From assembly GCF_000758545.1 (NCBI RefSeq), contig NZ_CP009279.1:5580001-5644000 (forward strand): 64,000 nt of DNA, written 5' to 3'. The DNA comes from Paenibacillus sp. FSL H7-0737 (lineage in GTDB: Bacteria > Bacillota > Bacilli > Paenibacillales > Paenibacillaceae). The position numbers and the translations under genes are program-made. The notes beneath the pieces were generated by a model. That model was given only the letters and a program-made list of their open reading frames with translations, did no database searches and was not told the origin of the DNA. Below, in pieces: positions 59,157 through 64,000 of this stretch; position 1 is the stretch's first letter, and every line of letters starts with the position of its first letter.

Positions 59157-59699
59157 TCATTTGTGTAACAATGTGAATACTTTCATTACATCGTCCAAGG
59201 AGCCTACTCTGGGCATCACTCGCTCCAGCATCATGCCGTTCTTAAGCATCACACGTTCGGATCTAATATTATCTCCTCGGCAGCGCCCTTCGATCCGTGT
59301 GATTCCAAGCGTATGAACACTGTAATTTAAAAATAAGCCAACCGCCTCTGTCGCCAATCCGCCTCCCCAGTACGCCGGGTCTAGCATATATCCTAAAGTG
59401 GCCTTGCCCTCACGGCGGTTCCAATGCTGTAAAGCAACAATACCGATCAACTTCTGCTGCTCCTTCAAATAGATACCCGCATGTAATGCGCAAGGATCGA
59501 ATGCGAATAACATCCGGTTCACCAGCTTCTCCACCTGAGCAAGGTCTGATCCAGCTCCGGTGCGTATTTGAATATGAGCCTGCACTTCTGGGTGGGAGAG
59601 CAATTGCTGCAAATGACAGGCATCCTCGGGCGGAATCATCCTAAGGTCAACCGCCACACCTTGTTGCGTCTGGAACGATACTGCCTCATAAGTGCTCAT
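59157..59699 (-). CDS. GNAT acetyltransferase (RimJ/RimL-like)
   Basis: 180 residues. Motifs IGIVALQHWNRREGKATLGYMLDPAYWGGGLATEA, with the G-x-G-x-A acetyl-CoA loop, then RGDNIRSERVMLKNGM, as in ribosomal-protein and antibiotic-type RimJ/RimL acetyltransferases. Start ATG has GGAGGAGA upstream. The acceptor is unknown. Confidence 0.82.
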   Translation of the reverse strand: MSTYEAVSFQTQQGVAVDLRMIPPEDACHLQQLLSHPEVQAHIQIRTGAGSDLAQVEKLVNRMLFAFDPCALHAGIYLKEQQKLIGIVALQHWNRREGKATLGYMLDPAYWGGGLATEAVGLFLNYSVHTLGITRIEGRCRGDNIRSERVMLKNGMMLERVMPRVGSLDDVMKVFTLLHK

Positions 59700-59730
59700 A
59701 CTCTCTCCTCCATGCAGCTAAAATATCAGC

Positions 59731-60675
59731 CTATTCATCCGATGAATGGTGCAATGTCAGCACCGTTAATTCAGGCCTACATAGAAAACGAAAAGGCATG
59801 ACTGTTTCGCCAAAACCTCTATTCACATACACTGGCATACGCTTGGTATCTGTATAATACAATCCATTTATGTACTTTTGAGACCCATAAGGGGTGAATG
59901 GCGCACCTACAAACGGCAGGCGAATCTGTCCTCCATGGCTGTGCCCGGATAGCTGTAGGTGAAAGGAATGAGCCTGTGCTATATCAGCATAATCCGGTTC
60001 ATGCATCATCAGAACGGTAAAGGTTCCTGCAGGCACACCCTTGAGTGCCTTCACAGGGTCAGGCTCGCCATGCAACAGATCATCCAGTCCGGTCACAGCC
60101 ATAACTGCCCCGCCTCTTTTTAGAAGATAAGATTCATTCCTTAGCACCCGGAAACCAGCAGATGTAAACAACTCGATAATCCGCTTCGTATTCTTGAAAT
60201 CATGGTTGCCTAGCACCGCATATTTTCCTAGTGGAGCATTCAGCTCTGCCAATACAGGTATGGCATCTACAAGATCCTCAGGGTTGCTGTCCACGATGTC
60301 GCCTGTAAAGCATATAAGATCCGGTTCCTCCTTAGCGATACGCTCTGCAAGTCGAGCCAGATCACGGGCATCCTTATTAAACCCAAGGTGAGTATCACTG
60401 AAATGGACAACCTTCATGCCTGAAAAAGCAGAGGGAATATCTTTGAAGGACAACTTCAGCTTAGTAACCTGAATCCAGTTGGACTCCCCTTGCCAAGCGT
60501 AACCACTTGTGAGCAAGCCTGCGCCGATTACAGTAGCCGCACCTCGAACCAGGAATTGCCGGCGGGTCATAGTTGTCTTGCCCTTAGATCGACGTCCAGA
60601 GGCGCTAGAGTGGGTGTCTTTACCTGAATGATTATTTTTCTTATTGGGAGAAGCCCCAGACGATTGTATATTCAT
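59731..60675 (-). CDS. Tat-exported metallophosphoesterase (YkuE-like)
   Basis: 314 residues. A Lys/Ser-rich leader precedes TRRQFLVRGAATVIG (residues 37-51), a twin-arginine export signal. The calcineurin-like phosphoesterase metal sites follow: HFSDTHLG, TGDIVDSNP, GNHDFK and GHSHGGQIRLP. B. subtilis YkuE is a cell-wall-bound Tat substrate of the same design. Start ATG has AAGGAG upstream; it is 19 bases after the DUF3891 gene. Confidence 0.9.
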   Translation of the reverse strand: MNIQSSGASPNKKNNHSGKDTHSSASGRRSKGKTTMTRRQFLVRGAATVIGAGLLTSGYAWQGESNWIQVTKLKLSFKDIPSAFSGMKVVHFSDTHLGFNKDARDLARLAERIAKEEPDLICFTGDIVDSNPEDLVDAIPVLAELNAPLGKYAVLGNHDFKNTKRIIELFTSAGFRVLRNESYLLKRGGAVMAVTGLDDLLHGEPDPVKALKGVPAGTFTVLMMHEPDYADIAQAHSFHLQLSGHSHGGQIRLPFVGAPFTPYGSQKYINGLYYTDTKRMPVYVNRGFGETVMPFRFLCRPELTVLTLHHSSDE

Positions 60676-60694
60676 ACGGAGTTTCTCCTTCCCT

Positions 60695-61486
60695 TCAGCT
60701 TTCGTTTAGAGCCGTCAGTACAATTCTACATTCTTCCTCTGGCGTATCACGGTATGCGGGTGCGATGCCTCTCTTAGCAATTTCTGATTGTTGGACTCGT
60801 TTCAGCATAAAGGCTACTTCCACCGTCTTCTTAAAGGGAAAAGGATCCAGCACTAACGTTGACTTATCTTTCCACTCCACGGTTATCGTACGACCTGACG
60901 TAAAACTGAAATCTTCACTGCCAGAGAATCCTTCACGCCACCATGGATGCTCCTCAGATTTCGGGCTACCTGGTTCATTTAAAGCCAAATATAGAGATAA
61001 GTCATCGCAGAATTCCAAAAGACGGGCATCATAATACAGCTCATCTTCACCAATCGGTTTAGATACTTCCAGTTCTCGGTGAATACGGGATCTACGTTCC
61101 TCTTCATGCTCTTGATATAACGTCAGTTCTGGATAATCCAGTCCCGAAATCTTAATGAGTCGTTCAAAATGCAAGCTGCACAAAAGCGCTCCGTAAGGTG
61201 TCCGCGCCTCGATCTCATCAAGTCCTCGCTTATAAAAGGTCAGCTTCGGCACTACAGGAAAATCAATAAAGCTGTAAGGCGCGTGTTCCGCATCGTTCCA
61301 AAAGGGCGTCTCATCTAGATCAATCCAGCCCCGGTCATGTTCAGCTACCGCCCAAAGCACCTCATCCCGGCGTCCTTCTTCTGGCACATGCTCTTCCTTA
61401 AACCAAATGGCAAGCTCTCCAGCTAACTTCCCGTGATCATGCTGTTTAACCATTACAATTGCTCCATCATGCTCCCGACAAATCAC
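60695..61486 (-). CDS. DUF3891 family protein
   Basis: 263 residues from GTG 61486, with GGAGG seven bases upstream; the frame also reads from GTG 61510. It begins MICREHDGAIVMVKQHDHGKLAG, the DUF3891 N-terminus, with conserved histidines (QHDHG, AEHDRGW) that could bind metal. The family has no established function. It may be co-transcribed with the Tat-exported phosphoesterase downstream. Confidence 0.82.
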   Translation of the reverse strand: MICREHDGAIVMVKQHDHGKLAGELAIWFKEEHVPEEGRRDEVLWAVAEHDRGWIDLDETPFWNDAEHAPYSFIDFPVVPKLTFYKRGLDEIEARTPYGALLCSLHFERLIKISGLDYPELTLYQEHEEERRSRIHRELEVSKPIGEDELYYDARLLEFCDDLSLYLALNEPGSPKSEEHPWWREGFSGSEDFSFTSGRTITVEWKDKSTLVLDPFPFKKTVEVAFMLKRVQQSEIAKRGIAPAYRDTPEEECRIVLTALNES

Positions 61487-61598
61487 GATTATTCCTCCCT
61501 GTTGTTCCACACCTAACGTACGTTAACAATGGATATTATAGCATATGCTATTCATTCTTCTGAGCTAGACTAATTTCCTAATCTCTACCAATTATAAA

Positions 61599-61645
61599 CA
61601 AAAAAGCTATCCTCAGCGAATATAAATCCACCATTGAGGATAGCT
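61599..61645 (-). terminator. Terminator after sdhB
   Basis: Minus strand GAGCTATCCTCA...TGAGGATAGCTTTTTTG: 11-bp stem with long loop and T-run, just past the sdhB stop. Confidence 0.85.
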
Positions 61646-61674
61646 CAATATTAAAGATCCGGCGGTACTACTTA

Positions 61675-62439
61675 TTACACACCTAACCAGCGTTTGAACA
61701 TATGTTTTGTCGTCTGCTTATTAATTTCTGCAATGGAGGTGGTAAGAGGAATACCTTTTGGACAAGCGCGCACACAGTTCTGTGAGTTACCACAACCGTC
61801 AATACCGCCATCATCCATCAATGCGTCCAATCTTTCATCCGCATTCATTTCACCCGTAGGATGAGCATTGAACAGGCGTACTTGAGAGATGGCTGCGGGT
61901 CCGATGAAATCCGTCTTCTCGTTGACATTCGGACAAGCTTCCAAGCATACACCGCAAGTCATACACTTAGATAATTCATAAGCCCACTGCCGTTTCTTCT
62001 CCGGCATACGTGGTCCCGGCCCAAGGTCATACGTACCATCGATTGGAATCCAGGCCTTTACTCGTTTAAGTGCGTTGAACATCCGGGTACGGTCAATCAC
62101 TAAGTCACGCACCACCGGAAATGTCTTCATTGGCTCAATGCGTACAGGTTGTTCCAGATTGTCTATAAGCGCTGCGCAGGCTTGGCGAGGTTTGCCGTTG
62201 ATCACCATCGAGCAAGCCCCGCATACTTCTTCTAGACAGTTGGAATCCCAGCATACCGGAACGGTGCTGTCACCTTTGGCATTCACAGGGTTACGCTGAA
62301 TTTCCATCAAAGCACTGATTACATTCATACCCGGACGATAAGGGAGCTCAAATTCCTCAACATAAGATGAGCTTTGTGGATCGTCCTGGCGGGTGATGAT
62401 AAACTTTACGTTTTTGGGAGCTGTAGCAGTTTCCGCCAT
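61675..62439 (-). CDS. sdhB: Succinate dehydrogenase iron-sulfur subunit
   Basis: 254 residues. Iron-sulfur ligands: the [2Fe-2S] cluster in CWDSNCLEEVCGAC (Cys), the ferredoxin-type CMTCGVCLEACPN and CGNSQNCVRACPKG for the other two clusters. It passes electrons from SdhA to the membrane anchor and menaquinone in the TCA cycle and respiration. GGAGGG lies eight bases before ATG 62439. Follows sdhA by 75 bases, as in bacilli. Confidence 0.95.
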   Translation of the reverse strand: MAETATAPKNVKFIITRQDDPQSSSYVEEFELPYRPGMNVISALMEIQRNPVNAKGDSTVPVCWDSNCLEEVCGACSMVINGKPRQACAALIDNLEQPVRIEPMKTFPVVRDLVIDRTRMFNALKRVKAWIPIDGTYDLGPGPRMPEKKRQWAYELSKCMTCGVCLEACPNVNEKTDFIGPAAISQVRLFNAHPTGEMNADERLDALMDDGGIDGCGNSQNCVRACPKGIPLTTSIAEINKQTTKHMFKRWLGV

Positions 62440-62514
62440 AATGGTTCCCTCCTCAAATTGCCTAATTTTATTTCATTAAGCTTGCCTCGCAAGCTGTTTC
62501 ACTGCTGGGAAAGA

Positions 62515-64000
62515 TTAATCCTTCGAATAATCACGGACCCGTGGAGGGATCAGTGAGACATCGACTTCGTCGTAAGAGATTTGCGGACCGTCCGCAGTCC
62601 AAGCTGCTTTTGTGGTCTTCAAGAATTCCTCATCATTACGATCCGGGAATTCCGGTTTGTAATGAGCGCCGCGGCTCTCATTGCGCATAAGCGCTCCCAG
62701 TGTCATCGCTTCGGACAGCTCCAGCATGTTCCACAGCTGACGGGTGAATGCCACACCTTGGTTATTCCAGCGTGACGTATCGTTCATATTGATATTGCGA
62801 TAGCGTTCTTTAAGCTCTTTGATTTTGCCAATGGTCGCTTCCAGCTTCGGATTGTGCCGTACAACCGTCATATTGGCGGTCATCCATTCGCCCAGTTCCT
62901 TGTGAATCACATAAGCATTCTCTGTACCTGACATCGCTAGCAGAGACTCATATTTGTCCGTCTGCTTTTTGTGGAAGCTATCATATACAGAAGAAGAGAT
63001 ATCTTGTGACGATTTCTTCAGACCTTTGATGTATTCAACAGCCTTTGGTCCAGCAACCATACCGCCGTAAATGGCAGATACCAGAGAGTTAGCGCCTAGA
63101 CGATTCGCTCCATGATATTGATATTCACATTCGCCTGCCGCAAACAGACCAGGAATGTTTGTCATTTGGTTGTAATCAACCCACATACCGCCCATGGAAT
63201 AGTGCACAGCCGGGAAGATTTTCATCGGTATTTTACGAGGGTCATCCCCCATGAACTTTTCGTAAATTTCAATAATCCCGCCAAGCTTCACGTCCAGCTC
63301 TTTCGGGTCCTTGTGAGAGAGGTCCAAATACACCATGTTCTCACCGTTAATACCCAGCCCTTGATCCACACACACATTAAAAATCTCACGTGTAGCAATA
63401 TCGCGCGGCACCAAGTTACCGTAGGCTGGATATTTCTCTTCAAGGAAATACCACGGCTTTCCATCTTTATAAGTCCAGATGCGGCCGCCTTCACCACGTG
63501 CTGATTCCGACATTAAGCGGAGCTTGTCATCTCCCGGAATAGCCGTTGGGTGAATCTGGATAAATTCTCCGTTGGCATAATGTACGCCCTGTTGGTACAC
63601 TGCACTTGCTGCTGTACCCGTATTAATTACGGAGTTCGTTGTTTTACCAAAAATAATACCCGGCCCGCCGCTAGCCAAAATAACAGCGTCTGCAGGAAAA
63701 GTCTCAATCTCCATCGTCTTGAGATTCTGGGCACTTATGCCGCGGCATACCCCTTCGTCGTCAACGATGGCCGAGAGGAACTCCCAGTTCTCACGTTTCG
63801 TTACAAGACCTTCGGACTCCCAGCGGCGCACCTGCTCATCCAACGCATACAAAAGCTGTTGACCTGTCGTTGCGCCAGCAAATGCAGTGCGGTGACGCTT
63901 CGTTCCGCCGAAACGACGGAAGTCGAGTAATCCCTCAGGAGTGCGGTTGAACATTACGCCCATCCGGTCCATAAGGTGGATGATACCCGGTGCTGCTTCA
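62515..64000 (-). CDS. sdhA: Succinate dehydrogenase flavoprotein subunit, partial
   Basis: At least 495 residues; the frame is open to the right window edge, so the N-terminus with the FAD-binding site is missing. The present part includes RRFGGTKRHRTAFAGATTGQ, FIQIHPTAIPGDDKLR, SESARGEGGRI (active-site region), HYSMGGMWVDYNQM, FAAGECEYQYHGANRLGANSL and the C-terminal helical domain. Oxidises succinate to fumarate at the cytoplasmic membrane face. Upstream sdhC would lie beyond the window. Confidence 0.95.
   Translation of the reverse strand, partial: EAAPGIIHLMDRMGVMFNRTPEGLLDFRRFGGTKRHRTAFAGATTGQQLLYALDEQVRRWESEGLVTKRENWEFLSAIVDDEGVCRGISAQNLKTMEIETFPADAVILASGGPGIIFGKTTNSVINTGTAASAVYQQGVHYANGEFIQIHPTAIPGDDKLRLMSESARGEGGRIWTYKDGKPWYFLEEKYPAYGNLVPRDIATREIFNVCVDQGLGINGENMVYLDLSHKDPKELDVKLGGIIEIYEKFMGDDPRKIPMKIFPAVHYSMGGMWVDYNQMTNIPGLFAAGECEYQYHGANRLGANSLVSAIYGGMVAGPKAVEYIKGLKKSSQDISSSVYDSFHKKQTDKYESLLAMSGTENAYVIHKELGEWMTANMTVVRHNPKLEATIGKIKELKERYRNINMNDTSRWNNQGVAFTRQLWNMLELSEAMTLGALMRNESRGAHYKPEFPDRNDEEFLKTTKAAWTADGPQISYDEVDVSLIPPRVRDYSKD

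Noticed and set aside
62515..64000. Truncated sdhA as a pseudogene
   Set aside because: The frame is open to the window edge and all motifs present are intact; the truncation is only the end of the supplied sequence.

Overview
The window looks like a chromosomal segment of an endospore-forming, low-to-mid GC Firmicute, most probably Paenibacillus or a close relative. The support is direct: two very large secreted proteins end in SLH (S-layer anchoring) domains, there are CgeB, YheC/YheD and YjcZ-type sporulation proteins, an LtaS-like sulfatase, EcsAB, and strong Bacillus-type Shine-Dalgarno sites with frequent GTG/TTG starts. No rRNA, tRNA, CRISPR array, transposase or phage module was seen.

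Layout. 1-6271 (minus): sugar-nucleotide and glycosyltransferase operon (GT4, UDP-GlcNAc 2-epimerase, CapE/FnlA-type dehydratase, RmlD-like reductase, RMD-like SDR, GT2 cut by the window edge), interrupted by ten 51-bp tandem repeats. 6653-8914 (minus): two tandem CgeB-type spore glycosyltransferases. 9351-16603: a predicted ATPase (+), a WsfD-like GT-C membrane protein and an LtaS-like sulfatase, an amidohydrolase/deaminase preceded by a guanine-class riboswitch, an IseA-like protein and a GNAT. 16810-18186 (minus): four small unknown proteins behind a sigma-K-like promoter. 18391-23550: a 1719-residue secreted phosphoesterase + GH8 + SLH fusion with a divergent AraC regulator. 24878-28219 (minus): three GT2 enzymes and a nucleotidyltransferase. 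28421-33850 (minus): a 1809-residue decapeptide-repeat protein. 34090-36062 (+): YheC/D ATP-grasp and phosphatidylserine decarboxylase. 36136-43086 (minus): a 2320-residue GH3 enzyme with reversed domain order and SLH domains. 43662-64000: housekeeping and accessory genes (Fur-controlled siderophore-binding lipoprotein, GpmA, AraC, MocR, aminotransferase, EcsAB, DEAD-box helicase, SDR, CheX, LysR, PHP phosphatase, nitroreductase, GNAT, Tat-exported phosphoesterase, DUF3891, SdhB/SdhA).

The main inference is that roughly 1-36 kb holds a mother-cell programme that builds and glycosylates a spore-surface layer. CgeB and YheC/D are spore-surface families, the repeat protein has no signal peptide and so would be assembled inside the mother cell, and CATANNNT -10 elements precede several of the operons. 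Six otherwise unrelated proteins carry Arg/Lys-rich tails (one GT4, two GT2, one CgeB, the small protein at 16810-17226 and the start of the repeat protein). Both CgeB proteins and that small protein share a G-Y-x-E-(A/G)-Y-x-x-G motif. I read the tails and the motif as tethering or docking devices of one assembly; this is untested. The other notable regulatory element is the guanine-type aptamer at 15192-15259, whose P1 stem overlaps a terminator-like hairpin in the arrangement expected of an ON switch in front of a purine-type deaminase.
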